DNA of 64,000 nt from Tangfeifania diversioriginum (GTDB lineage: Bacteria; Bacteroidota; Bacteroidia; Bacteroidales; Prolixibacteraceae): NCBI GenBank assembly GCA_945873105.1, contig CAMCBW010000019.1:28174-92173 (forward strand), written 5' to 3'. Position numbers and translations under genes: made by a program. Each line of letters starts with the position of its first letter. Position 1 is the stretch's first letter. Positions 53,154-62,371 of the stretch are shown piece after piece. Under the pieces are notes generated by a model. It did no database searches. It worked only from the letters and a program-made list of their open reading frames with translations, and was not told the DNA's origin.

Positions 53154-54212
53154 ATGCCACTGTACAACGCCATCGACCGGAAAATACTGATGGATAACCT
53201 GATGTCGGAGACCTTTGTCAGGAAAACCATCTCCTTCTACCGCTATTTCATCCTCGAAAATCCACAGGAATTCAGGGACCAGCTCTACCGCGAATGGTCG
53301 GACATGAACTGCTTCGGCCGGATCTACATTGCCAGGGAAGGAATCAATGCGCAAATGAGCATTCCGGAAGGGCAGATGGAAGCGTTCCTGGCATCCCTGA
53401 CCCAGCACCCCATTTTTGACCAGATCCCGGTCAAGTACGCCATCGAAGACAACGGCAAATCCTTTTACAAGCTCTCCATCAAGGTAAAAGCCAAACTGGT
53501 GGCGGATGGATTGGACGACGGGGCTTTTGATGTGACCAATGTGGGAAAACACCTGAGCGCCCTGGAGTTTCACGAACTGGCCGGATCAGGGGAGCACATC
53601 GTGGTGGACATGCGCAACCATTACGAATCGGAAATAGGCCGCTTCAAGGGGGCCATCTGCCCTGAAGCTGACACCTTCCGCGAAGAGCTGGCCATGGTCA
53701 CCGACCTGCTGAAGGAGCGGAAGGAGGCCAAACTGCTGCTCTATTGCACCGGGGGGATCCGTTGCGAAAAAGCCAGTGCCTACCTCAAGCACCAGGGTTT
53801 CAAAGATGTGAACCAACTCCACGGCGGGATACTCGAATATGCCAGAAACATCAAAAAGCTCAACCTGACCTCTCACTTTACCGGAAAAAACTTTGTTTTC
53901 GACGAAAGGATGGGGGAATCGGTGGATGGGCAGGTCATTGCCAATTGCCACCAGTGCGGCAAACCCTGCGACCTGCATGCCAATTGTGCCAACGAGCTTT
54001 GCCACCTGCTCTTCATCCAGTGTGGGGAGTGTGCCGGAAAATATGAAGGATGTTGTTCATCCGGTTGTCTTGACCAGAAGAATGCGCCAGCTTTGGAAAA
54101 ACAACTGATCAGGAAACAGGCCAACTACCAATTCGGAAACAGAAGCGTCTACCGGAAGAGTTTCCGACTGGTGGAAAATGCGCAGCAGAAATCAGGGATG
54201 GCTGGACAATAG
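53154..54212 (+). CDS. trhO: tRNA uridine(34) hydroxylase, rhodanese-like
   Basis: 352 aa. Hydroxylates U34 of certain tRNAs (5-hydroxyuridine). N-terminal ferredoxin-like domain with FGRIYIAREGINAQMSIPEG, rhodanese domain with active Cys in LLYCTGGIRCEKASAYLKHQ, and a C-terminal cysteine cluster (CHQCGKPCDLHANC, CGECAGKYEGCCSSGC) likely to bind zinc. Length fits the family. GC-rich, unlike the island to its left, so it marks the return to core chromosome. Confidence 0.95.
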   Translation: MPLYNAIDRKILMDNLMSETFVRKTISFYRYFILENPQEFRDQLYREWSDMNCFGRIYIAREGINAQMSIPEGQMEAFLASLTQHPIFDQIPVKYAIEDNGKSFYKLSIKVKAKLVADGLDDGAFDVTNVGKHLSALEFHELAGSGEHIVVDMRNHYESEIGRFKGAICPEADTFREELAMVTDLLKERKEAKLLLYCTGGIRCEKASAYLKHQGFKDVNQLHGGILEYARNIKKLNLTSHFTGKNFVFDERMGESVDGQVIANCHQCGKPCDLHANCANELCHLLFIQCGECAGKYEGCCSSGCLDQKNAPALEKQLIRKQANYQFGNRSVYRKSFRLVENAQQKSGMAGQ

Positions 54213-54232
54213 CATCACAACAGCAGAAAATC

Positions 54233-55291
54233 TCAGTATTTCACAATCCTGAAAATGGAAATCTGCTTGTCAAAGGTAAACCGCATAAAATAGACGCCGG
54301 GTGTAAGCCCATACCTTGCAGCCACCAGCTCCCCATTGTGCAGACCAACCTCCTGTAACTGGTTGCTGAGCAGACGTCCATAGCTCTTTCCGGCCATGTC
54401 ATACAGATCGATGGTCACAGGAAGCGGATCCGTCAGCACATAACTGTAGACCAGTTGATCAGTAAACGGGTTGGGCGAAATCACCACCTTCACCTCGGAT
54501 TTGGCCAAAGGAGCATTGGCCGCCTTTGTGGTGGACCCCAAAACGGCGCTCTTCTCGTAAAACTGCAGGGAATTGTAATTCGCACTCCTGGTGATGACGG
54601 GAATTCCGCCGTTGGTGCGGACCTCCACGACACTCAGATTCAACAACGGATACCTGTAACCCGAGGCGTACCAGCTGTACTTCACAATATGGACATCAGA
54701 GGTCCCGCACATATTGATCTGCTGTCCCACCTTGACCGATTTGACCCGCAAGGCCCCATTGATCACCCTATCGGGAAGGATTAGGGTACCTGAGGCATCG
54801 GCAGAAACGGTAATGTACCCCGTAAAATCGATCTTGCCCGTCCCATTGGTGATAGCTTCACCAATAAATTGATCGGTATAGCTATTCCCGAAGGAGAATG
54901 GATATTTCATTTTAACCACCGGATCCATGTAGATGAGTGTCAACTTCTGCTCGTTGTTCACATAACCCAACTCCTCCAGCCGGCTTTCGGCCGAGTTCAT
55001 CATGTACTCATAACCGCTGTCGGCCAGGAGAAGATTGTAAGGACCAACCCCCGACATTTTCGGCATAGTTGCCGCCATGATGCTGGAACACTGATTCTTT
55101 CCGGTAGGCTCCACCTTTGAGAAATCCCATACCTGGTTGGGACCGGAGGCTCCGGGATCTGCAAATTGAACTTCCTGGTAAGTGTTACAATCCATACTGC
55201 GCAACGAATTGTGCTGGTAGGTGAGGGTGGTTTGCGCCCCAAGGCCTAAGGAAAGAAGGAGCAACAAGAGGGAAAGTAGCCGGATTTTCAT
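54233..55291 (-). CDS. T9SS type A sorting domain-containing protein
   Basis: 352 aa. Signal peptide (RLLSLLLLLLSLGLGAQ), a beta-rich middle of unknown function, and a C-terminal type IX secretion domain (about 270-352): VVISPNPFTDQLVYSYVLTD, IDLYDMAGKSYGRLL, GLTPGVYFMRFTFDKQ, FRIVKY. Secreted across the outer membrane and probably anchored to the surface. Shows that the organism has a type IX system, though none of its components are here. Convergent with trhO with a 20-bp gap. Confidence 0.92.
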   Translation of the reverse strand: MKIRLLSLLLLLLSLGLGAQTTLTYQHNSLRSMDCNTYQEVQFADPGASGPNQVWDFSKVEPTGKNQCSSIMAATMPKMSGVGPYNLLLADSGYEYMMNSAESRLEELGYVNNEQKLTLIYMDPVVKMKYPFSFGNSYTDQFIGEAITNGTGKIDFTGYITVSADASGTLILPDRVINGALRVKSVKVGQQINMCGTSDVHIVKYSWYASGYRYPLLNLSVVEVRTNGGIPVITRSANYNSLQFYEKSAVLGSTTKAANAPLAKSEVKVVISPNPFTDQLVYSYVLTDPLPVTIDLYDMAGKSYGRLLSNQLQEVGLHNGELVAARYGLTPGVYFMRFTFDKQISIFRIVKY

Positions 55292-55573
55292 AGTAGATCA
55301 ATTGTCAGGTCCCATGGGTGCCAGTTGCACGACAGTTTCAAAGCCTAAAAATAATGAATTTACCTGGCACCTGATTCATTCAGGGAGGGATAAATTCTTC
55401 CTGCAGCCAAAGCCTGCCAACCAGCCAAAAATCCAACAAATAAAAAGCCCCTTCTGCAGCGATATTGAATTTTCACCACCGTAAACGGACTGGGAAAATC
55501 TTTACAATCGATACAGAAGAGGCGATAGGAATGGTGCTTAAATCCTTCTAAGGATTAGACCATAAGTAACGTC

Positions 55574-55612
55574 GTATTTTTCTTTGCGTTCCTTGCGTCT
55601 TTGCGTGATATT
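55574..55612 (+). repeat. dispersed TTTGCG-type intergenic repeat, copy 4
   Basis: ATTTTTCTTTGCGTTCCTTG then CGTCTTTGCGTGATA, nearly identical to copy 3 at 26829. It lies in the 387-bp gap 55292-55678, where I see nothing else. Confidence 0.7.
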
Positions 55613-55678
55613 GTGGCAATTCGATACAGCATTGAAATTTACCTCTACCACATTTTAGTGTGCTTATAACTTTACGTT

Positions 55679-56227
55679 TCAGACTTGTTGGAAAACGGCC
55701 TTCTCTCCTTTCACGGTAACCCTTACGACAATCTTATCCCTTTCACTGATCAGTTCGATCAGGTAGTTCTCTTCTTTCAATTTGGTGCCATAAATCAACC
55801 TTGAGGTTGCATTGGCTTCAAGCTTGTCAAAGAAAATAACAGATCCGATCGCATATTCACTGTACCTGGTCTTGAGATCTGCCAGTGCACTCCCGGGCAT
55901 ACCGGCATAAGTTTCCTGCGAACCTGTTCCTACCAGCCTGGAATCTGCATTGTAATAGGCTACCATGATGGTACCATCCTTTACAAATTTGACCTTGTCA
56001 AGGGATTTTGACTTCTCCCACACAGCTCCTGTATAATTGCCGAATACTTCCGCAAATCTTTTGGTTGTTCTGGCACTCACGCCTTTTCTTTCAGAACCTT
56101 TTACATATTTTCCGGTAAGGTTCGCCTCTTTTGACACGGCTGAACCGTTTGTTGCACTCATGGCGATAAATTGATTCACCCCCAGTACAAACAGGAGTAC
56201 CACCGATGCAATTGCTAACTTCTTCAT
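55679..56227 (-). CDS. hypothetical secreted protein
   Basis: 182 aa with a Sec signal (KLAIASVVLLFVLGVNQFIA). The mature part (about 25-182) includes FAEVFGNYTGAVWEKSKSLD, IMVAYYNADSRLVGTGSQE, IGSVIFFDKLEANATSRLIY and a terminal RDKIVVRVTVKGEKA. The alternating strands resemble small PepSY-like periplasmic proteins common in Bacteroidota, but no motif proves it. Monocistronic. Confidence 0.75.
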   Translation of the reverse strand: MKKLAIASVVLLFVLGVNQFIAMSATNGSAVSKEANLTGKYVKGSERKGVSARTTKRFAEVFGNYTGAVWEKSKSLDKVKFVKDGTIMVAYYNADSRLVGTGSQETYAGMPGSALADLKTRYSEYAIGSVIFFDKLEANATSRLIYGTKLKEENYLIELISERDKIVVRVTVKGEKAVFQQV

Positions 56228-56751
56228 CTCTCTAAATTTTGAATAATTGATGTTTATATACAGGGATAAGAACGATCCAAAATTAATTATGTTTCTATTT
56301 TACAATTACTTAACATAGCCATTTTCCCCTGGTCACTTTAAATTAACCTAAAAATGGCAGAGGAACCGCTGCGCATCGCACAGCGATTTTCGGATCAGTG
56401 TAGGATCCGCTCATCCTATCGGGATCGTCTCTGATCGACTGAGAATAATTTTGCAACCACTTGAATTTTTGCCAGTTGCATTGATGTAGCAAAAAAAAGG
56501 AGGATCAGTACCCCGAATGGATCGAATTTCACAAATCCAAACGACAGGCTGAGACAGGTTCGCACAGATGTTGATGCCTACAGCCCATATTGGATTCAAT
56601 TTTCTTAAGAATAAATTAAGATTGGATCATTCACTTCATGTTGGGAAACCACCTATCTAGGCTGCTTTATCGATTGGAATTTATTGAAATCTTATTTTTA
56701 AATTTGTTGGGGAACAGACATTACTACCTGTAAAAAACAAATTATGATAGT
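56228..56751. other. 524-bp gene-free stretch
   Basis: Holds short imperfect dyads (for example CGCTG/CAGCG near 56370-56388 and repeated GGATC words to about 56430) but no supported gene or RNA. The short open frame at 56411-56599 is not convincing. The leader of the next gene is at the right end. Confidence 0.5.
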
Positions 56752-57312
56752 ATGAAAAACATTTGTTTACTGTTTATTTTGATCCTGCTGGCAATATTTA
56801 GCCAGGCACAGGATACCATTGTGGCCAAAAGCAGCAAGGTTCTGCCTACCGAACCCCTCAAGGTGAGCAAATTTTATTGGGGTGGCTACCTCAACCTGAC
56901 ATTTGGAAGTTATACTGCCATTGGGGTTGAACCGCTCATCGCCTACAAAATCACCCCGAAACTATCGACAGGCGCCATTTTCTCCTACGAATTCATCAAG
57001 GACAACCGTTATTCGGGTTATACCTACAAGGAGTCCAATTACGGCGCCAGCATCTTTACCCGCTTCAGGGTGATCCCACAAATCTATCTGCATGCCGAAT
57101 TCTCGGAAATGAAATACAACACCCACCAGACCAACGGTTACCAAACCAGTTATTGGGTCCCCTTCCTGCTCCTTGGCGGTGGTTTCAGTCAGCAGATTTC
57201 GGAGAACAGTTGGTTCAATACCCAGATTTTGTTTGATGTGATTCAAAATGAACACTCCCCCTATGGCAGCGGGGTGCCATTTTTCAGTGTGGGTTTCGGG
57301 GTAGGATTCTGA
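56752..57312 (+). CDS. hypothetical outer-membrane beta-barrel protein
   Basis: 186 aa. Sec signal (ICLLFILILLAIFSQA), then amphipathic strands typical of a small outer-membrane barrel: WGGYLNLTFGSYTAIGVEPL, STGAIFSYEFIKDNRYS, ASIFTRFRVIPQIYLHAEFS, WVPFLLLGGGFSQQ, ending in an aromatic FSVGFGVGF as barrel proteins do. About 8 strands. No known function. Confidence 0.8.
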   Translation: MKNICLLFILILLAIFSQAQDTIVAKSSKVLPTEPLKVSKFYWGGYLNLTFGSYTAIGVEPLIAYKITPKLSTGAIFSYEFIKDNRYSGYTYKESNYGASIFTRFRVIPQIYLHAEFSEMKYNTHQTNGYQTSYWVPFLLLGGGFSQQISENSWFNTQILFDVIQNEHSPYGSGVPFFSVGFGVGF

Positions 57313-57581
57313 GGTATTCCCATTTCACCCTCGACGATCTGACATCCTGCAACAATGTTTTGGCTTACCGTCAAGGGAATCTGCCAATTGCTGCCGAAAA
57401 TGCCATTTCAACCCCATCCCATTGGGACCTGCCCTTTCTGGCTATTTAAGAAAAGATGGTTTCAAACAATTTTCACCCTTCTTTGTTAACCTAGTGCAGT
57501 GAAAGGTTAACACTGCCGAATCCTAAAAATTTAATACCCTGGAAATGAGTGTAGACTGCTTCCCGGTCTGCCGAACCAATT

Positions 57582-59171
57582 ATGAATGACCATAACAAAA
57601 CAAAAGATGAACTCCTGCTGGAGCTGGAGGAATTGAGGCAAAAATACGATTCACTGAAAGCCACTACCGAATTCGAAGCCTCCGCACGCAAAAGAGCCGG
57701 GGATATTTACAGGAGGGCCTTTCATGGCAGCAGCGATTCAATTTCCATCACCGAGCGCGATGGAATGTACATCGATGTGAACGAAGGCTTCACAAGGATA
57801 ACTGGATATACCAGGGAGGAGGTCCTGGGCAAATTGTCGCCCGAGTTAAACATATGGGCCATTCCAGAGGATCTTCAAAAACTGATTGTTGCGCTCAAGG
57901 AGCGGGGCTTCATAGAAAACCTTGAATCAAAATTCAGGTGCAAAGATGGTTCCCTTGTTACGGCCGCCATATCTGCCAATATCATCATACTGAACAATGA
58001 ACCCCACATACTGGCCATCGCAAAGGACATTACCGATCGCAAACGGATGGAAGAGTTGCTACTCAAAAGTAAACAGCAGTACGACAATCTGGTATCCAAC
58101 ATCCCGGTAGGGGTTTACATCCTCCATACAAAACCCGATGGTAATTTTGCAAACGATTATGTCAGTTCCAGAATGGCAGAGATGCTTGGACTAAGTGTGG
58201 AAAGTCTAACTTCTAGGGGGGATGCCATTTACAAGGCTATTCATCCGGAAGATCTAGAAGGGTTTGTAAGGATGAACCAGGAGGGGATCCAGCAAAAGAG
58301 GGCATTTGACTGGAAAGGACGCATCGTAATTGAAGGGACAGTCAAATGGTTGCACATTACCTCCCAGCCACAGGAAATTGAGGAGGGTGAGATCATCTGG
58401 AACGGATTAGTGGTCGATATTACGGAACAGATCAAGGCAAAAGCCGAAATAGAACTGCAAAACGAAAACCTGCGACGAATCAACAGTGAAAAGGATAAGT
58501 TCTTCTCCATAATCGCACACGACCTGCGCAGCCCATTCAATGGATTTTTAGGATTGACGCAGATCATGGCGGAAGATCTACCCAGCTTCACGATGGCAGA
58601 AGTGCAGAAGATCGCAACAAAAATGAGCAAATCAGCTGCCAATCTTTACCGTTTGCTCACCAACTTGTTGGAATGGTCCAAGATTCAGCAGGGAGCGATT
58701 CAATTCAAACCCGAGGTAATACGCTTGAACTTGGTGGTTGTTGGAAGTACTGAGCTAGTACAGGAAGATGCCAGCCGCAAAAAAATTGAGCTGGAGACCC
58801 TGATACCGGAGGATTTGTATCTATTTGCAGATGTCAACATGCTTCAAACCGTGCTTCGCAACCTGCTCTCCAACGCTTTGAAATTTACGCCACTAGGTGG
58901 AAAAATAACCATTTCAGCGAAAAACAAAGAGGACCACCAGGTTGAAATCGCCATTCAGGACAATGGCATCGGGATGGACCAGACCCTGGCAGCCAATCTG
59001 TTCCACCTGGATGTGAAGACCGCCAGGGAAGGAACTGAGGGTGAACCAAGCACCGGTCTGGGATTACTGCTTTGCAAGGAATTTGTGGAAAGAAATGGGG
59101 GCAAATTGTGGTTCGAAAGCAAAGCCGGAAGTGGCTCGACGTTTTATTTCTCCATGCCCGGCCCGGCTTAA
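57582..59171 (+). CDS. PAS-domain sensor histidine kinase (orphan)
   Basis: 529 aa, soluble (no membrane helix). A short coiled coil (KDELLLELEELRQKYDSL) precedes two PAS domains (about 45-155, DSISITERDGMYIDVNEGFT; about 165-285, GVYILHTKPDGNFANDY), then HisKA with the phospho-acceptor His in FSIIAHDLRSPFNGFLGL and HATPase with N box LLSNALKFTPLGG, G1 IQDNGIGMD and G2 STGLGLLLCKEFVERNGG. No response regulator lies nearby, so its partner is elsewhere. Confidence 0.94.
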   Translation: MNDHNKTKDELLLELEELRQKYDSLKATTEFEASARKRAGDIYRRAFHGSSDSISITERDGMYIDVNEGFTRITGYTREEVLGKLSPELNIWAIPEDLQKLIVALKERGFIENLESKFRCKDGSLVTAAISANIIILNNEPHILAIAKDITDRKRMEELLLKSKQQYDNLVSNIPVGVYILHTKPDGNFANDYVSSRMAEMLGLSVESLTSRGDAIYKAIHPEDLEGFVRMNQEGIQQKRAFDWKGRIVIEGTVKWLHITSQPQEIEEGEIIWNGLVVDITEQIKAKAEIELQNENLRRINSEKDKFFSIIAHDLRSPFNGFLGLTQIMAEDLPSFTMAEVQKIATKMSKSAANLYRLLTNLLEWSKIQQGAIQFKPEVIRLNLVVVGSTELVQEDASRKKIELETLIPEDLYLFADVNMLQTVLRNLLSNALKFTPLGGKITISAKNKEDHQVEIAIQDNGIGMDQTLAANLFHLDVKTAREGTEGEPSTGLGLLLCKEFVERNGGKLWFESKAGSGSTFYFSMPGPA

Positions 59172-59337
59172 ATGAATGAAGGGAAGGAAGCCCAAGAATT
59201 GTTCCTCCCTGCCCACTGTCACCGGTAGGAACAAATGCTCCCTCCAATCCAATGGCGGTGGACAAGCTGCCTCTTCCCAATACAGCAAAAGCTGCTGCAC
59301 AATTTTGTATCTTCGTTCCAACCCTAAAGATCGTTTC

Positions 59338-60111
59338 ATGAACAAGATGATGCTCCTCCTGTTTTGTACCCTGGCCGCTGCCTCGCTGATGGCCCAGCCC
59401 GCCATTATCGCCCACCGCGGATCCTCTTTTACCGCACCTGAAAATACGGTCGCTTCCGCGCAACTGGCCTGGCAACAGCAGGCGGATGCCGTCGAAGTGG
59501 ACATCTACCTTTCGGCCGACAACCGGGTCATGGTGATGCACGATGGAAATACCAAACGTACCACCGGTCAATCCTTCAAGATTTCGGAAACAACCTCGGA
59601 AGTGCTGAGAACATTGGATGCAGGGTCCTGGAAAAATGAGCAGTACAAGGGTGAGAAGATTCCCTTCCTGGAGGAGATGATCGCCACGGTACCCAAAGGG
59701 AGGAAGATGGTGATTGAGATCAAGTGCGGACCTGAGGTCTTTCCGGCACTGGAGAAAATTGTCAAAAAATGTGGCAAGAAAAAACAACTGGTATTCATTG
59801 CCTTCAACTGGGAAACCATCGTGAAGGCCAGAGAGATCTTTCCAAAAAATAGTTGCTATTGGTTGAGCAGCTCTGCCCCTGCTGTTCAGGAAAAAATTGG
59901 AGAAGCGGCCAAATTTAAACTGGACGGACTGAACCTCAACAACAAGATCGTTGATGAAGCAACCGTAACAAAGGCCAAGGCAGCCGGGCTGGAGATGCTC
60001 TCCTGGACAGTGGACGATCCACAGGAGGTGAAACGGCTGGTAGGACTTGGGGTAACCGGCATTACCACCAACCGTCCTGATCTAATCCAGCAAAGTTTTT
60101 CAATACCGTAA
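59338..60111 (+). CDS. secreted glycerophosphodiester phosphodiesterase
   Basis: 257 aa from ATG 59338, which begins a signal peptide (KMMLLLFCTLAAASLMA); the frame is open upstream to 59176 but that part is not protein-like. Catalytic motifs of the GDPD TIM barrel: His-Arg in IIAHRGSSFTAPENT, Glu/Asp in AVEVDIYLSADNRVMVMHD, Glu/Lys in MVIEIKCG, and SWTVDDPQEVKRLVGLGV. Releases glycerol 3-phosphate from glycerophosphodiesters in the periplasm. Confidence 0.92.
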   Translation: MNKMMLLLFCTLAAASLMAQPAIIAHRGSSFTAPENTVASAQLAWQQQADAVEVDIYLSADNRVMVMHDGNTKRTTGQSFKISETTSEVLRTLDAGSWKNEQYKGEKIPFLEEMIATVPKGRKMVIEIKCGPEVFPALEKIVKKCGKKKQLVFIAFNWETIVKAREIFPKNSCYWLSSSAPAVQEKIGEAAKFKLDGLNLNNKIVDEATVTKAKAAGLEMLSWTVDDPQEVKRLVGLGVTGITTNRPDLIQQSFSIP

Positions 60112-60188
60112 AGGCTCATAGGAGTTCTGGCTATTTGTGGATATAAATTTACGGTAGTAGGGATGCTGGTCTGGGTTAAAAGATCAAA

Positions 60189-60701
60189 CTAATTTCCATT
60201 AAAAAGCTTCTCAATGGTAGCCATTGGAAGAAACATTTTACGACTATCAGGAAGCATTATAAAACCAAACTTTGCATAAAAGCCTTCTGCTTCTTCATCC
60301 ATAGGATCAACAGCTACCGCAAAAGAACCAATCACTCTGGAAAGACCATAACTTCTGTTTAAAGCATCAATTAACAGCATTTTCCCAATACCCCGTCCTC
60401 GAAATCTGCCATCAACGGCTAATCTGCCAAGAAGTGTGGCAGGCAATGAACCATAGGAGGAAGGCAGTCGATTTTTAAAACTTTCAGGTATCCATTGCAA
60501 TGGTATTGAATTGTTTGAAAGCGTGTAATAACCTTGAATCAATCCGGTTTCAGGATCCAGAGATACATAACAGGCTGATAGCATTCGCTTCACATCCTGG
60601 CCAGCCTGATTTTTTAAATAATTGTCAAGAGCCACCTTTCCACAGGAGAATTCCTTCTTCAGTTTTCGATGGCGCTCAGAGAGAATTTCTGTGGTTGCCA
60701 T
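60189..60701 (-). CDS. GNAT acetyltransferase, TacT-like toxin
   Basis: 170 aa. CoA-binding motif in LAVDGRFRGRGIGKMLLIDA, with GYYTLSNNSIPLQWIP upstream and EEAEGFYAKFGFIMLP at the end, the layout of TacT/AtaT-type toxins that acetylate aminoacyl-tRNA. Its ATG overlaps the stop of the antitoxin gene by one base (TAATG at 60699-60703), so translation is coupled. Second gene of the pair; silenced by the antitoxin. Confidence 0.92.
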   Translation of the reverse strand: MATTEILSERHRKLKKEFSCGKVALDNYLKNQAGQDVKRMLSACYVSLDPETGLIQGYYTLSNNSIPLQWIPESFKNRLPSSYGSLPATLLGRLAVDGRFRGRGIGKMLLIDALNRSYGLSRVIGSFAVAVDPMDEEAEGFYAKFGFIMLPDSRKMFLPMATIEKLFNGN

Positions 60702-60991
60702 TATTTGGGATCTGATTCTTTGAAATCTCTTACAGCAGCCTTTAAGGCTTCATTTGGTTCTGGAGGATTAACCAATGTCTGAAAAAATAGCTCACTATCC
60801 CTCTGGGAAACCAGAATCGACTCAGATTTCTGAATGATGTCCCGGGCCTTTTCATACACTGTGGATACCACAAAATCAGAAAGGTTTCTGTATCCGGCCA
60901 ACATAGCTGCCTTTTCGATGACTAATTTCTTATCCATTGATAACCTGGCATCGAATCGGGCATTTCCTTTGTTTTCAATAGCTGTTTCCAT
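60701..60991 (-). CDS. DUF1778-type antitoxin, TacA-like
   Basis: 96 aa from ATG 60991. The longer open frame to 61105 runs through the operator palindromes and is not coding. Ribbon-helix-helix start RFDARLSMDKKLVIEKAAML and AGYRNLSDFVVSTVYEKARD; the C-terminal tail (NPPEPNEALKAAVRDFKESD) should wrap the toxin active site. Represses its own promoter through the palindromes at 61011-61062. Confidence 0.93.
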   Translation of the reverse strand: METAIENKGNARFDARLSMDKKLVIEKAAMLAGYRNLSDFVVSTVYEKARDIIQKSESILVSQRDSELFFQTLVNPPEPNEALKAAVRDFKESDPK

Positions 60992-61005
60992 GATCCCTTT
61001 TTTTG

Positions 61006-61062
61006 CAAATGTACGGATATATTCCGTACAAAAACAAGTTGATGTACGGATATATTCCGTAC
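61006..61062 (-). promoter_or_regulatory. twin perfect palindromic operators and -7 box of the toxin-antitoxin operon
   Basis: GTACGGATATATTCCGTAC occurs twice, at 61011-61029 and 61044-61062 (7-bp arms GTACGGA/TCCGTAC, spacing 33 bp). The complement of 61006-61013 reads TACATTTG, a perfect -7 box that overlaps the edge of operator 1, while operator 2 covers the region upstream of the promoter. The layout predicts cooperative autorepression by the antitoxin-toxin complex. Confidence 0.85.
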
Positions 61063-61120
61063 ATTGAATAATCCTATTTCTAGTACCAACGAACTTTTTA
61101 ACCAATCATGGAGGAGAGGG

Positions 61121-61867
61121 TCACTTTACTTCATGTTTTCCGTCTGGAAGAAACTTCACGGTAGGAGGCACCTTTTTCAGGTTAAAGAGGTCATAGCTCT
61201 TTTTGAGATCACCCCACAGACTGATGTCATCCTTGTATTTGGCATACCTCGTCAGAAAGCGGGCATAGGTTGCATCGGTTAGTTTGGCCGGGTAGATGGT
61301 GATGGGGATCTCCGCCTGTCCGGCATTCAGGGCCTCCACACAATAAACATAAATTTCCCGCATCCGGTCGTCGGTCATGGCGAGGCAACCCGATGAGACA
61401 CAGGAGCCGTGGATGAAGATATGGTTTCCCAATCGTCCGCGTACCCCCCGGATGCTATCGGACGCATTCGGATAGTTCACCTTCACCGATAGGTAGAACT
61501 TGCTGAAAGGGTTCAGCTCAGAGATGCGGTAAAACCCCTCAGGAACCTGCAGGTCCTTGTACCGCCGTTTGGGTCCAACATCGCCCGAGAGATCACAAAT
61601 GGGGAACTCCTTGAGCAGCACAAAAGCGGTGTCGATGCTGTTCTTTGCCCACAACTCAAGGATCTTCTCTGTTTTAAAGGCCCGGAAATAAATTCGCATG
61701 CCCTCCTTGGAGATAGCCCGTCCGGCCAGGGTCTTTTCCACCACTTTCCCTTTGAGGGAATAGGCTTCCCTTACCCTGGTGTAGGTGATCTGCTTTGCTT
61801 TGGAGGTATCGGTGGTCATTCCTGAACAGAGTATCAGGCAGGCTAGGAGAATTAACAACAGTCTCAT
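61121..61867 (-). CDS. L,D-transpeptidase family protein (YkuD)
   Basis: 248 aa. N-terminal hydrophobic leader (MRLLLILLACLILCSGM), then a YkuD domain at about 55-200 with the catalytic motif in NHIFIHGSCVSSGCLAMTDD (His-Gly ... Ser-x-Gly-Cys). Cross-links or modifies peptidoglycan in the periplasm. The short form without LysM or other binding domain is common. A cysteine early in the leader could be lipidated but the lipobox is poor. Confidence 0.9.
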   Translation of the reverse strand: MRLLLILLACLILCSGMTTDTSKAKQITYTRVREAYSLKGKVVEKTLAGRAISKEGMRIYFRAFKTEKILELWAKNSIDTAFVLLKEFPICDLSGDVGPKRRYKDLQVPEGFYRISELNPFSKFYLSVKVNYPNASDSIRGVRGRLGNHIFIHGSCVSSGCLAMTDDRMREIYVYCVEALNAGQAEIPITIYPAKLTDATYARFLTRYAKYKDDISLWGDLKKSYDLFNLKKVPPTVKFLPDGKHEVK

Positions 61868-61990
61868 GAATCGATCTAAAATGATCGGACAAAAATAGTC
61901 GAATTATGGAGAGAAATGTAATCAGATTGCTTTTGCTATCAACAATCCGGGTCTGATAAATAGGCAAAAGATCATTCCAAGGCTAACTTT

Positions 61991-62110
61991 TCACAAAAGA
62001 ATCAAGTAGAGGATACCCAGAAACAGCAACACGATCAAAAAGATCAATACCCATTCGATCAGCTGTGGCCTAAACTCACTTTTTTTTGAGCCCCGGAATA
62101 TCTTTGCCAT
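61991..62110 (-). CDS. small single-pass membrane protein, 39 aa
   Basis: ATG 62110 to TGA 61991. Basic start MAKIFRGSKKSEFRPQLIEW followed by one hydrophobic helix (VLIFLIVLLFLGILYLILL) up to the C-terminus: an N-in, C-out or tail-anchored layout. Too short for usual gene finders. It lies between the L,D-transpeptidase and a TIM-barrel gene on the same strand. Coding status is inferred only from the well-formed topology. Confidence 0.55.
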   Translation of the reverse strand: MAKIFRGSKKSEFRPQLIEWVLIFLIVLLFLGILYLILL

Positions 62111-62280
62111 TCAGAACCAATTTTAAGTATTAGAGACTGTTTCTATTTATTACGCAGAGCACAAATGCCTATGAATCCAAACTAATAGGTTTCTGGCAAT
62201 TTCTGCGATTGGGTAATTTCAATTGAGGAGTTATACATCCACTGTGTAACAATTTTAGACAGCTTCTTACTCAAATGATC

Positions 62281-62316
62281 TTTTTTCTTTGCGCCCCTTG
62301 CCTCCTGGTGCATGGC
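62281..62316 (+). repeat. dispersed TTTGCG-type intergenic repeat, copy 5 (decayed)
   Basis: TTTTTTCTTTGCGCCCCTTG then CCTCCTGGTGCATGG, a degenerate copy of the sequence at 26829 and 55574. Nothing else is supported in 62111-62371. Confidence 0.5.
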
Positions 62317-62371
62317 CACCGGCAATTCTCCGAATTTTATCCCTACCGGGATTTCGTAGTATCCACAATTG

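Noticed and set aside
60992..61105. Upstream extension of the antitoxin frame
   Set aside because: It translates the operator palindromes (repeated TEYIRT), which are DNA-level signals.
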